Positions 33,233-42,254 of a DNA stretch of 64,000 bases are shown here, piece after piece. Source of the stretch: RUG12461 sp045661345 (lineage in GTDB: Bacteria > Bacillota > Clostridia > Lachnospirales > Lachnospiraceae); NCBI GenBank assembly GCA_045661345.1, contig JAZRFM010000001.1, positions 1 through 64,000 on the forward strand, read 5' to 3'. The notes below the pieces were generated by a model. It worked only from the letters and a program-made list of their open reading frames with translations, did not search any database and was not told the origin of the DNA. The position numbers were made by a program, and so were the translations under genes. Position 1 is the stretch's first letter, and each line of letters opens with the position of its first letter.

Positions 33233-35509
33233 TTAGTGCCGGTAGTAATTGATCAGACATCCGTCCAAAATAATCGTGCGTTCATCGTCGGTAAGATCTC
33301 CAAGCCGCATCGTAAACGCTTTCAGCTCTCCATCCTTTACCACAAAAGCCTCCATGGCATCCTTTTTTTCTTTGACTGCCTCCCGCACCCCCGGCACAAA
33401 CAGATAATCACCGTTTACGAAGGGGAGGGTTCCTTTTTCGATCAAAAACGGCAGCATACCCCAGTTGATCAAATTACTCCGGTAGCGTTTGGTCGCATAT
33501 TCATTTGCGATATTCGCCCAGCCGCCAAGCACCTTTTGGCAGGAAGCCGCCTGCTCTCTGGCGCTGCCATCCCCCGGCTTTACCGCAAAGATCGTACTGC
33601 CGATTCCAAGCCTGTCTCCTGCGGCCTCCGGATATTTTTCCCTGATCAGCTTTAAGGGCTCCGCCAGCTCGGAAAGAACCGTTACCGGATCCGTGCCGTC
33701 CTCCAGCGCTTTCTCGGCAATCTGTACTTCTTTCGCCCTTCCCACATACGCAGGATCCTTTCTGGACAGCGTAAACTCTGCCAAACCAAGCGGGTTGGAG
33801 CGGAAAGAAGAGGTTTCGCCGGAGGGGATCAGCTCATCCGTCGTCGTCACGGGATCATGGATCTCGGAAACGACCTTTAGAATCAGATAATCCGGAAGAG
33901 AACGCATCGCCGGCCAATCTTTGATATTCGGACCAAACTGGATCTCTGTCTCCGGATCTGCCACCCCTTTGCTGTCAAAGACGCGGTTCTGATAGATTTT
34001 TTCATCAAAGAAATACCGCGGTTTCGTGTACTGTATCTCCATATCCGTCGCAGCGGTCAGGATCCCCTGATTCGCCGCAGTCGCCGCAATCGAACGCGCA
34101 TCCATCAGCGCTACGGAAGCGATCTGTCCGTTCTGGATCTTGCTGCCCTCGCGGTTCGGGAAATTCCGCGTGGAGTGACGGATGGAAAAACCGTTATTTG
34201 CCGGCGTGTCTCCTGCACCGAAGCAGGGTCCGCAAAAGGCGGTCTTCAGGACGGCACCGGTCTCCATAAGCTTCGCGACCGCGCCGTTTTTCACAAGCTC
34301 CATATAAATCGGCATGCTGGCCGGATAAACCGACAGTGTAAAGGTATCCGCGCCGATGCTCCTGCCGCTCAGGATATCGGCGGCATCACAGATGTTTTCA
34401 AAGCCGCCGCCCGCGCAGCCGGCGATGATCCCCTGATCCACATAAAGCCTGCCGTTTCGTACTTTACTCTTCAGATCGATTTTGGCGGCTCCGTCAAAAC
34501 TGACCTCTGCCCGCTTCTCGCAGTCATCCAGGATATCCAGCAGATTGCTGTTCAACTCTTCGATGGTGTAAGCATTGCTCGGGTGGAACGGCATCGCGAT
34601 CATGGGCTTGATCCCGGAAAGATCCAATTCGATCATCCCGTCGTAGTATGCGATCTCCGCCGGAGAAAGCGCCGCAAAATCCGCTTCCCGTCCATGAATG
34701 CCATAGTATTCCCTTACCTTTTCATCTGTTTGCCAGATCGAAGAAAGACAGGTCGTCTCTGTCGTCATCACGTCTATGCCGATACGCGTATCTACGGAAA
34801 GTCCGGCAACACCCGGTCCGACGAACTCCATTACCTTATTCTTTACATAACCCTTTTCAAATACCGCCCCGATCAGTGCAATGGCCACATCCTGCGGGCC
34901 GACACCCGGGGAAAGGGTACCGGTCAGGTAGACGCCGACAACGCCGGGTCTTTTGATATCATAGGTCTTATCCAGCAGCTGCTTTACAAGCTCCGGTCCG
35001 CCTTCACCGATCGCCATGGTACCGAGAGCTCCATACCGGGTATGGGAATCCGAACCCAGAATCATCTTACCGCCACCGGCAAGCATCTCCCGTGCATACT
35101 GATGAATCACCGCCTGATGCGGCGGTACATAGACGCCGCCGTATTTTTTGGCACAGGTCAGGCCAAACATATGATCATCTTCATTGATCGTCCCGCCGAC
35201 TGCGCAAAGACTGTTATGGCAGTTTGTCAGCACATAGGGGATCGGGAACTTCGTAAGCCCCGACGCGCGCGCTGTCTGAATGATGCCGACAAAGGTGATG
35301 TCATGACTGGTCAGCTTATCAAACCGGATGGAGAGATCCTCCATATTCCCGGAACGGTTATGCTCTTTCAGGATCCGGTAGGCGATTGTCCCCCGGCTCG
35401 CATCTTCCTTTGATACGGCGGGATTCAGCTTCTTTCCGATCTCCGGATCATTCTCCGCAACAAGTGTCCGGCCATTTATCAGATAAGCCCCCTTCTCGTG
35501 CAGTTTCAT
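33233..35509 (-). CDS. Aconitase-family hydratase
   Basis: The protein has 758 residues and is a [4Fe-4S] dehydratase of the aconitase superfamily (swivelling-domain type, as in YbhJ-like proteins). Cluster cysteines are expected near GCAGGGFENICDAA (about residue 370) and in CGPCFGAGDTPANN. The motif SDSHTRYGALGTM, with its Asp-His pair, and STRNFPNREGSK are typical. The substrate is not defined; members are often labelled simply hydratase. A sigma-A-like promoter lies upstream (TTGACG-17-TATAAT). It heads an operon with the AI-2E gene and the genes down to glgB. Confidence 0.9.
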   Translation of the reverse strand: MKLHEKGAYLINGRTLVAENDPEIGKKLNPAVSKEDASRGTIAYRILKEHNRSGNMEDLSIRFDKLTSHDITFVGIIQTARASGLTKFPIPYVLTNCHNSLCAVGGTINEDDHMFGLTCAKKYGGVYVPPHQAVIHQYAREMLAGGGKMILGSDSHTRYGALGTMAIGEGGPELVKQLLDKTYDIKRPGVVGVYLTGTLSPGVGPQDVAIALIGAVFEKGYVKNKVMEFVGPGVAGLSVDTRIGIDVMTTETTCLSSIWQTDEKVREYYGIHGREADFAALSPAEIAYYDGMIELDLSGIKPMIAMPFHPSNAYTIEELNSNLLDILDDCEKRAEVSFDGAAKIDLKSKVRNGRLYVDQGIIAGCAGGGFENICDAADILSGRSIGADTFTLSVYPASMPIYMELVKNGAVAKLMETGAVLKTAFCGPCFGAGDTPANNGFSIRHSTRNFPNREGSKIQNGQIASVALMDARSIAATAANQGILTAATDMEIQYTKPRYFFDEKIYQNRVFDSKGVADPETEIQFGPNIKDWPAMRSLPDYLILKVVSEIHDPVTTTDELIPSGETSSFRSNPLGLAEFTLSRKDPAYVGRAKEVQIAEKALEDGTDPVTVLSELAEPLKLIREKYPEAAGDRLGIGSTIFAVKPGDGSAREQAASCQKVLGGWANIANEYATKRYRSNLINWGMLPFLIEKGTLPFVNGDYLFVPGVREAVKEKKDAMEAFVVKDGELKAFTMRLGDLTDDERTIILDGCLINYYRH

Positions 35510-35542
35510 AGGTGTGCCACGCTCCTTTACTCCATTTTTACA

Positions 35543-35571
35543 ATTATAAGGAATCCTCTCCTGTTCGTCAA
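35543..35571 (-). promoter_or_regulatory. Probable sigma-A promoter of the hydratase operon
   Basis: On the minus strand TTGACG (35566-35571), a 17-bp spacer and TATAAT (35543-35548) lie 34 bp before the hydratase ATG. An imperfect inverted repeat (AAGGAATCC / GGATTCCTT) overlaps the spacer and the last codons of the neighbouring DivIVA-like gene. Confidence 0.7.
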
Positions 35572-35575
35572 AAGC

Positions 35576-36373
35576 TCAGGATTCCTTCCGCATCCGCTTA
35601 AAGTACGCCGAGTCCAGATTCACTTTGATCTCCGGCTTTACGACCGGCTTCTTTTCCTCCAGATCCACGTAGGTGAAATCCTCATCCACACTTTCCTCAT
35701 CAACCTGGGGATCTGCAGCGGCTTTCTCCTTCATTCCCGGCATCACCGGATTTCCGGAATCATCCACCGGGACTCCGATCCGTTCAAAGTATTCCGGATT
35801 GATCCTGATCTCCGGTTTGCTGCCGGCATAACGGGAGTGCTCCGCTTCTTTCTCCTCTTTGCGTTCTCTTTCCCGCTCTTTCTCGATCTTCTTATTTGTT
35901 TCACGGATGATGTTCAGATACTTCTCCGTGTCATGAAAATCCTGCAGCTGCCCTTTCAGCTCTGACTGATTCGTCCGGACGGTATGCTTCTCTTCTTCCA
36001 GGAGATCCTTCGCCTTTTTACTGGCAAGCTCAAACTGATCAATTGCGTCCTGCATGATAAACTGCATGCGGGACAAGGCCTCATTCGTATAGAGAATGGA
36101 TGCGGCATAGACATCCTCTGCCTTACGATCTGCCTTCTTTACGATATCGTCTCCCAGCTTCCTTGCATCTCTCTCTGCCTTATCCCGACTCTGCTGGGTC
36201 AGCTCATACTCATCCATGATCTCGTAGATCGCTACATTCAGGCGGTGGAGATGCTCATACATCACCTTTTTGTCGATGATGATCTGATTTTCAGCCGCAT
36301 TATACACCTGTGCTTCCGCAACCAGAACATGGATCTCTCTGATGACCTGCTCCAACTTGTCTTGTAAACTCAC
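35576..36373 (-). CDS. DivIVA-like coiled-coil protein
   Basis: The protein has 265 residues. The first 175 are almost entirely alpha-helical coiled coil with many charged residues. The C-terminal third is Pro/Glu/Asp-rich and contains a duplicated short motif: KPEIRINPEYFERIG (about 183-197) and KPEIKVNLDSAYFKR (about 245-260). Proteins of this build in Clostridia are often annotated as cell division or septum-site proteins similar to DivIVA; I cannot confirm it. The start is GTG at 36373 with GGGAG upstream. The probable promoter is an extended -10 box at 36424-36434. Confidence 0.75.
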   Translation of the reverse strand: MSLQDKLEQVIREIHVLVAEAQVYNAAENQIIIDKKVMYEHLHRLNVAIYEIMDEYELTQQSRDKAERDARKLGDDIVKKADRKAEDVYAASILYTNEALSRMQFIMQDAIDQFELASKKAKDLLEEEKHTVRTNQSELKGQLQDFHDTEKYLNIIRETNKKIEKERERERKEEKEAEHSRYAGSKPEIRINPEYFERIGVPVDDSGNPVMPGMKEKAAADPQVDEESVDEDFTYVDLEEKKPVVKPEIKVNLDSAYFKRMRKES

Positions 36374-36423
36374 GCCTCTGTCTCCCTCATGTCCGTAAAA
36401 CAGGGAAAACCCCGAACAACTAC

Positions 36424-36434
36424 ATCATACCATA
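36424..36434 (-). promoter_or_regulatory. Extended -10 promoter element
   Basis: On the minus strand TATGGTATGAT gives an extended -10 (TGGTATGAT), about 50 bp before the DivIVA-like gene. The identical 11-mer occurs at 49624-49634 in front of another gene. No clear -35 box was found. Confidence 0.5.
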
Positions 36435-36481
36435 ACCGTAGGTTGATTTCTATAAAAATAGTATGTTATCCTTTCCCTGTC

Positions 36482-37756
36482 ATGGGAATCGTAAAAACCT
36501 ACGGGAATCTGATCAAACACTTTGCATCCGTTCATCCTGCCGTTTCGAGAAGGATGATCACCACGGGGCTTTCTCTGGAACGCTTCCGGGCCGAACATCT
36601 CTCCGACAAACGCACTCCGAAAGCCTATGTGGAGCTGAACACACTCGCCGTAAGCCAGATCCAGCACGGACTTAAGAATCCGGAAACCACCGCATGGACC
36701 AATCTGTTTACACCGGTTGAGATCCTGCAATGCTTTGACCTTTTCTGCCTTTCCGCAGAGGCGCTCTCCTCCTTCTGGTCAGGTTTTTTCATAGAAGATC
36801 TTTTTATCAATGAAGCGGAAGCTGCCGGCTTTGCGCCCACTTTATGCTCCTATCACAAATGCTTTCTCGGCAGCGCCCTCTCCAACGTGACGGCAAAGCC
36901 CTCCTTTGCCGTGACCACCTCCACCGTCTGTGACGCCAACTTCAATACCTTTCGTTTCGTTGAGAAGCACTGCGGGATTCCGACGGTTTTTTTGGATATT
37001 CCCGCTGTCTCCACTCCGGAAAGCCGTCAATATGTGGTTGAACAGCTGAAAGAGCTGATACACTCTCTGCAGCATCACACACGAAAGCCTTTTGATATCG
37101 ACCGGCTGCGGGAGATCCTTGCCCGGGAGAACCGCTCGAAAGAGCTCTATAACCTGTATCTGAAGGAAAAAGCCCGGAAAGCATACCCCACAACGCTGAC
37201 GTTACAGATGTATGAGCTGTTTGCCACACATCTTTCCATCGGATCTCCTGAGGCGCTTCATTTTTTCCAGTCCCTTTATGACGAAATCAAGACCTGCCCA
37301 GACTTTCACGGGAAGAGGATCTACTGGGTACATCTGCTGCCGTTCTATCAGGAAAGCCTGCGCCAGGTCTTTCATCTCAGCGACAGATACCAGCTGCAGG
37401 GTTTTGAAATGAACATTGATTATACGGATCCCCTTGATCTGAGTGACCCTCTTGGTTCCCTGGCTGACAAACTGATCGGCAATCTCTATAATCGTCCCTT
37501 TACCGACAAAATTGATCTGGTTCTCCGGATGGCGCGTTTTCTTCGTTGTGACGGTCTGATCCATTTCTGTCACTGGGGATGCAAACAGTCCATTGGCGGA
37601 GCCATGCGGCTGAAGGAGGCTGTCACTGCAGCAGGACTGCCCATCCTCCTTTTGGACGGAGATGCCATTGACCGCAGTAACAGCGCAGATGGTCAGATAC
37701 GTACACGTTTAGAGGCGTTTCTCGAGCTTCTCGATCAGAATGGAGTACATGACTGA
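36482..37756 (+). CDS. 2-hydroxyacyl-CoA dehydratase subunit
   Basis: The product has 424 residues if it starts at MGIVKTYGN (36482); a more distant start at 36389 has no ribosome site and looks unlike a protein. The family is HgdA/HgdB, which dehydrates (R)-2-hydroxyacyl-CoA by a radical mechanism with a [4Fe-4S] cluster. Cysteines that may bind it are in LCSYHKCFLG and FCHWGCKQ. The gene overlaps the next by one base (TGATG). The next gene supplies a second subunit and the activating ATPase. No Shine-Dalgarno sequence is visible before the ATG. This is a possible amino-acid fermentation enzyme; substrate not known. Confidence 0.85.
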   Translation: MGIVKTYGNLIKHFASVHPAVSRRMITTGLSLERFRAEHLSDKRTPKAYVELNTLAVSQIQHGLKNPETTAWTNLFTPVEILQCFDLFCLSAEALSSFWSGFFIEDLFINEAEAAGFAPTLCSYHKCFLGSALSNVTAKPSFAVTTSTVCDANFNTFRFVEKHCGIPTVFLDIPAVSTPESRQYVVEQLKELIHSLQHHTRKPFDIDRLREILARENRSKELYNLYLKEKARKAYPTTLTLQMYELFATHLSIGSPEALHFFQSLYDEIKTCPDFHGKRIYWVHLLPFYQESLRQVFHLSDRYQLQGFEMNIDYTDPLDLSDPLGSLADKLIGNLYNRPFTDKIDLVLRMARFLRCDGLIHFCHWGCKQSIGGAMRLKEAVTAAGLPILLLDGDAIDRSNSADGQIRTRLEAFLELLDQNGVHD

Positions 37757-39486
37757 TGAAGAAACCAAAACTTGGCTATATCTGCAAATATACGCCTGTG
37801 GAGCTGTTGGAAGCTCTCGGCTTTGAGATGATACGACTGGAAGAGACGGTTTCCTCTTTTCCGACAGCGGATGCACTTCTCCACCCCAATCTCTGTTCTT
37901 ATGCAAAAGCCGTTCTGGAGACGGCTTCCGATGCTTTTTCTGGCAGGGATCCTTTGCAGGGGATCGTCCTTACCACCTGTTGTGACAGCATCCGTCGGCT
38001 TTATGACCGTCTCCGGGTCACTTACCCGGATCGTTTCTTTTATCTTCTGGATATACCGCGCAAAGCCAATGAGTTTGCTGCCGGGCTGTATGCGGATCAA
38101 ATCCACCGCCTGCGGGAGACTCTCCTGCGCGATTTCTCCGGTATTCTGCCGGATCAGGACATGCCAGCGGATCCTCCTGTCTTTCCAAAGAAGACTGTCC
38201 CGCAGGAAACTGATCCATGTGAGCCTTCCCTTCAGATCGGCCTGATGGGCGCCCGCATCCCGCATCCAATCAGACAGCTTCTGGAGGAACGCCATGTGAA
38301 CGTCCTCTTTGATCTGACCTGTAACGGCATGATGCGGCAGATGAGGCCGCCTCAGATCATGGAAGGAGCTTCTTCTTCCGGTCTTCGGGATTATGCCTTC
38401 GCGCTCCTGAACCAGATTCCCTGTATGCGCATGACCAGGGCCTCTGACCGCTCCTCCCTTCTTGACGCATTTTTGGATCGTCTGGATGGAATCCTTTATC
38501 ATACCGTCAAGTTCTGTGACAATTTCTCCTTTGAATATGCAGACTTCCGGAAAACCCTTGACGTGCCGCTCCTCCAGCTTGAAACCGACTATACCGGTCT
38601 TTCTGCCGGTCAGGTCACCACAAGGCTGGATGCTTTTCTGGAAGAATTATCCCAAAGAAAGCACCATACCCATGCACCCGTATTTGTCCCACATCCCGCG
38701 AAAGGAGATCACCCTATGTTTGTCCTTGGCATTGACAGCGGATCCACCTCGACCAATTCCGTACTACTGAACGAAAAGAAAGAGATCGTAGCCTTTGATG
38801 TCATCCGAACCGGTGCAAAATCCACGGACAGCGCGCAGCGTATCCTTGACGCGACCTGTCAAAAGGCAAACCTCTCCAGACAGGATATTTCCTGTATCGT
38901 CTCCACGGGTTACGGCCGTGTCAGTATCCCTTTTGCCGACAAAAATGTGACCGAGATCAGCTGCCACGGGAAAGGCGCTCATTTTCTGAATCCGTCGGTC
39001 CGCACGATTCTTGACATCGGCGGGCAGGACAGTAAAGCCATCAGGCTGAATGATGCGGGGGAAGTGGTGGATTTTGTAATGAATGATAAATGCGCCGCCG
39101 GAACCGGCAGATTTCTGGAAGCAATGGCGCGCACGCTTGAAATAGAGATCGACACCCTCGGTCCCCTGTCCCTTCAATCCCGGGGGACTGTGGAAATCAG
39201 CAGTATGTGTACCGTCTTTGCGGAGTCCGAGGTGATCTCTCTGATTGCCCAGAATAAAGAAACCGCGGACATTGCCCGCGGTGTTCATATCGCTATTGCG
39301 AAAAAATCGATTGGTATGCTTCGAAAGGTCGGCCTGGAGGAAGCCGTGATGATGACCGGTGGTGTTGCGAAAAATGCCGGTGTCGTCGCCGTTCTGGAGG
39401 AGCTTCTCCATACGAAGCTGATCCTACCGAAGGAGCCGGAAATAGTCGGCGCACTCGGCGCAGCTCTTTATGCGCTGGACTCTTGA
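37756..39486 (+). CDS. Dehydratase subunit fused to activator ATPase
   Basis: The protein has 576 residues. The N-terminal part (about 1-310) resembles a second HgdA/HgdB-type subunit, with Cys in LHPNLCSYAK and VLTTCCDS. The C-terminal part (about 320-576) is a HgdC/BadF-type activase of the ASKHA fold: LGIDSGSTSTNSVLL (phosphate loop), STGYGR, DIGGQDSKA, KCAAGTGRFLE and SMCTVFAESEV. The Cys residues in the last two motifs hold the dimer-bridging [4Fe-4S] cluster. Usually the activase is a separate protein or lies at the N-terminus, so the order dehydratase then activase is unusual. With the previous gene it gives a self-contained system. Confidence 0.88.
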   Translation: MKKPKLGYICKYTPVELLEALGFEMIRLEETVSSFPTADALLHPNLCSYAKAVLETASDAFSGRDPLQGIVLTTCCDSIRRLYDRLRVTYPDRFFYLLDIPRKANEFAAGLYADQIHRLRETLLRDFSGILPDQDMPADPPVFPKKTVPQETDPCEPSLQIGLMGARIPHPIRQLLEERHVNVLFDLTCNGMMRQMRPPQIMEGASSSGLRDYAFALLNQIPCMRMTRASDRSSLLDAFLDRLDGILYHTVKFCDNFSFEYADFRKTLDVPLLQLETDYTGLSAGQVTTRLDAFLEELSQRKHHTHAPVFVPHPAKGDHPMFVLGIDSGSTSTNSVLLNEKKEIVAFDVIRTGAKSTDSAQRILDATCQKANLSRQDISCIVSTGYGRVSIPFADKNVTEISCHGKGAHFLNPSVRTILDIGGQDSKAIRLNDAGEVVDFVMNDKCAAGTGRFLEAMARTLEIEIDTLGPLSLQSRGTVEISSMCTVFAESEVISLIAQNKETADIARGVHIAIAKKSIGMLRKVGLEEAVMMTGGVAKNAGVVAVLEELLHTKLILPKEPEIVGALGAALYALDS

Positions 39487-39544
39487 TCCAGAACTTGAGC
39501 CGCTCAGCAGGGATGCGCAGAAACACTCCTGAAAATCATGAAGT

Positions 39545-39946
39545 TCAGTGCTTCGCTGCTTCAATACGAACGACAGCCTTTTTCAGGGCAAGCTCTGCCC
39601 GATCCATATCCGTATCCTGTGTCTTTTGGGAGAGTCGCTCTTCCGCACGTTTCTTTGCCTCTTCGGCACGATTCAGATCGATCTCCTCTGCCCATTCGGC
39701 AATCTCCGCCATGATCGATACCTGATCCGGCAGGATCTCCGCAAACCCGGCGTGAACAGCTGCTTTTTTTTCACCGGATTCCTCGTGAATCGTCACAACA
39801 CCGGGACTGATCACAGTAGTCAGCGGAATATGCTTCGGATAAACACCGATCTCTCCTGCTTCTGTATTGAATTCGATCATCGTGGCGTCACCCTCGTAAA
39901 AAATACGATCCGGCGTGATGATCTGCACTGTAAAAATATCTGCCAT
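39545..39946 (-). CDS. atpC: ATP synthase epsilon subunit
   Basis: The protein has 133 residues. The N-terminal beta domain (IITPDRIFYEGDATMIEF, GVYPKHIPLTT) and the C-terminal helical hairpin (RAEEAKKRAEERL) are both present, so the ATP-sensing C-terminus is intact. It regulates the F1 motor. This is the last gene of the atp operon and converges with the dehydratase genes. No clear hairpin was seen between them (39487-39544). AAAGGA is upstream of the ATG. Confidence 0.96.
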   Translation of the reverse strand: MADIFTVQIITPDRIFYEGDATMIEFNTEAGEIGVYPKHIPLTTVISPGVVTIHEESGEKKAAVHAGFAEILPDQVSIMAEIAEWAEEIDLNRAEEAKKRAEERLSQKTQDTDMDRAELALKKAVVRIEAAKH

Positions 39947-39959
39947 CGTTCCCGTCCTT

Positions 39960-41351
39960 TTATTTTACTCTTGCGCGCACTTCATCGATCGTGCCCGCAC
40001 TCATGAAATGCTGCTCGGGAACGTCATCCAGCTTCCCTTCCAGAATCTCCTTGAAACCACGGATCGTCTCCGCAATCGGCACATACTTTCCGTCCATACC
40101 GGTAAACTGTGTGGCAACGAAGAAGGGCTGTGACAGGAATCTCTGCACTTTTCTGGCGCGGCTGACAACCAGCTTGTCATCCTCGGAAAGCTCTTCCATA
40201 CCGAGAATGGCGATGATATCCTGCAGTTCCTTGTATTTCTGGAGAATTTCCTGTACACCGCGGGCAACCACAAAGTGCTCATCACCAACGATACGCGGAT
40301 CCAGGATACGGGAGGTGGAAGCCAGCGGATCCACGGCAGGATAAATACCAAGCTCTGCAATGGAACGCTCCAGCACCGTCGTCGCGTCCAGGTGGGCGAA
40401 GGTTGTCGCCGGTGCCGGGTCTGTCAGGTCATCCGCAGGCACGTAAACCGCCTGTACGGAGGTAATGGAGCCGTTTTTGGTGGAGGTGATCCGCTCCTGC
40501 AATGCACCCATCTCTGTCTGCAGGGTCGGCTGGTAACCAACGGCCGACGGCATACGTCCCAGCAACGCCGAAACTTCTGATCCGGCCTGTGTGAAACGGA
40601 AAATGTTATCAATGAAAAGCAGAACGTCCTTCCCGCCGCGATCACGGAAATACTCTGCCATGGTAAGTCCTGCAAGACCCACACGCATTCTCGCTCCGGG
40701 CGGCTCGTTCATCTGACCGAACACCATGGTCGTCTTATCGATAACTCCCGATTCCTTCATCTCATAGTAAAGATCGTTTCCCTCACGGGTACGCTCCCCC
40801 ACACCGGTGAACACGGAATATCCGCCGTGCTCTGTCGCGATGTTGTGAATGAGCTCCTGAATCAGCACCGTCTTTCCAACGCCGGCACCGCCGAACAGTC
40901 CGATCTTTCCACCCTTTTGGTAGGGACAGAGAAGATCCACAACCTTGATCCCGGTCTCCAGCATCTCCTGCGAGGTTGACTGCTCCTCAAAAGTCGGCGC
41001 TTTTCTGTGGATCGGCCAACGTTCTTCGGTCTCGGGTGCCGTCTGATCATCAATCGGTTCTCCCAGGACATTGAAGATCCTGCCAAGCGTATTTTCTCCA
41101 ACGGGAACCGCGATGGGTGCACCGGTAGCAATCGCTTCCATGCCGCGCATCAGACCGTCTGTCGGACCCATTGCGATACATCTGACCGTATCGTCTCCCA
41201 GATGTTGTGCCACCTCTACGGTAAGCTCCTTTCCGTTCTTCAGCGGAATCCGGATCGCATCATTGATCTCAGGCAGATAGCCTTCCTCGAACTTGATGTC
41301 CAATACGGCACTGATGATCTGGATGATCTTACCCACTTTCTTGTCTGCCAT
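39960..41351 (-). CDS. atpD: ATP synthase beta subunit
   Basis: This is the catalytic F1 subunit, 463 residues from the ATG at 41351 (MADKKVGK), preceded by AGGAG. Visible motifs: Walker A GGAGVGKT, GERTREGND with the catalytic Glu, LFIDNIFRFTQAG (Walker B Asp) and ALLGRMPSAVGYQPT. The gene lies 13 bp after atpG and 13 bp before atpC. The length and sequence are typical; nothing unusual is seen. Confidence 0.99.
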   Translation of the reverse strand: MADKKVGKIIQIISAVLDIKFEEGYLPEINDAIRIPLKNGKELTVEVAQHLGDDTVRCIAMGPTDGLMRGMEAIATGAPIAVPVGENTLGRIFNVLGEPIDDQTAPETEERWPIHRKAPTFEEQSTSQEMLETGIKVVDLLCPYQKGGKIGLFGGAGVGKTVLIQELIHNIATEHGGYSVFTGVGERTREGNDLYYEMKESGVIDKTTMVFGQMNEPPGARMRVGLAGLTMAEYFRDRGGKDVLLFIDNIFRFTQAGSEVSALLGRMPSAVGYQPTLQTEMGALQERITSTKNGSITSVQAVYVPADDLTDPAPATTFAHLDATTVLERSIAELGIYPAVDPLASTSRILDPRIVGDEHFVVARGVQEILQKYKELQDIIAILGMEELSEDDKLVVSRARKVQRFLSQPFFVATQFTGMDGKYVPIAETIRGFKEILEGKLDDVPEQHFMSAGTIDEVRARVK

Positions 41352-41364
41352 GTTTTCTCTCCTT

Positions 41365-42237
41365 TTAACTGATTGCTTCGGCTCCGGCAATGATCTCCGT
41401 AAGCTCCTGCGTGATCGAACCCTGACGGGCTCTGTTATACTTCAGCGACAGATCGCTGATCATGTCCTCGGCGTTGCTTGTTGCGGAATCCATCGCCTGC
41501 ATTCTGGCTGCATTTTCGGAAGCCACCGCCTCCACAAGCGCGCCATAAACAATACTGGTGACATATTTCGGAATGATCCGCTCCAGCGCTTCCTCCTCAT
41601 TCGGCTCGTAGTTCATGACAAGCTTGTCGTCCTGACCGTTTTCCTGCATTTCTGCCAGCTCCTCCTCGGAAAACTCCAGCGGAAGAAGCTTCATCAGTCT
41701 GGGCTCATGCGCCACGGTGTTTTTGAAAAAGGTGTATGCCAGATAGATCTCTCCGATCTCACCGTTTGTAAAGGACTGCAAAACCTTATCGCAAACAGCT
41801 TTTGCGTCTTCGTAGGTCGGGGCATCGATAATCCCGGAAAGATCCTCCTTAATCTCATAGCCTCTGCGTTCCAGGGCTTCTCTTCCCTTGGTACCGATTG
41901 CGTAGATCTCGAGATTCTCCTTTGGAAGATCTCCCTGTGTCAGAAGCTTCACGACATTGCTGTTGTAACCACCTGCGAGTCCGCGGTTTGCGGTGATCAC
42001 CACCACTGCTGCCTTCGGAGACTCTCCTGCGGACAGATAGGGATGATCAATCGTTCCTGAACGCGCAAGGATTGAGCTGACCGTCTTATACATATGATCA
42101 AAGTACGGTGTCGTACGCTCCGCGCGCGTTTTTGCCTTCTGGAGCTTAACGGTGGAAACAAGCTTCATGGCTTTCGTGATTTGCTGCGTGCTCTGAATAC
42201 TGCTGCGGCGACGCTTAATATCTTTCATTGAAGCCAT
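41365..42237 (-). CDS. atpG: ATP synthase gamma subunit
   Basis: The protein has 290 residues and is the central rotor shaft. The N-terminal helix (MKDIKRRRSSIQSTQQITKA) and the C-terminal helix (ILSLKYNRARQGSITQEL type: SLKYNRARQGSITQEL) are both conserved. GAGGAGG lies before the ATG at 42237. It is placed between atpA and atpD as in most bacteria. Length is usual. Confidence 0.98.
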   Translation of the reverse strand: MASMKDIKRRRSSIQSTQQITKAMKLVSTVKLQKAKTRAERTTPYFDHMYKTVSSILARSGTIDHPYLSAGESPKAAVVVITANRGLAGGYNSNVVKLLTQGDLPKENLEIYAIGTKGREALERRGYEIKEDLSGIIDAPTYEDAKAVCDKVLQSFTNGEIGEIYLAYTFFKNTVAHEPRLMKLLPLEFSEEELAEMQENGQDDKLVMNYEPNEEEALERIIPKYVTSIVYGALVEAVASENAARMQAMDSATSNAEDMISDLSLKYNRARQGSITQELTEIIAGAEAIS

Positions 42238-42254
42238 TGCGGCGTTCCTCCTCT

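Noticed and set aside
34175..35413. Long plus-strand open frame opposite the hydratase
   Set aside because: Same reasons: composition of a shadow frame, and the hydratase on the minus strand has clear cluster motifs.
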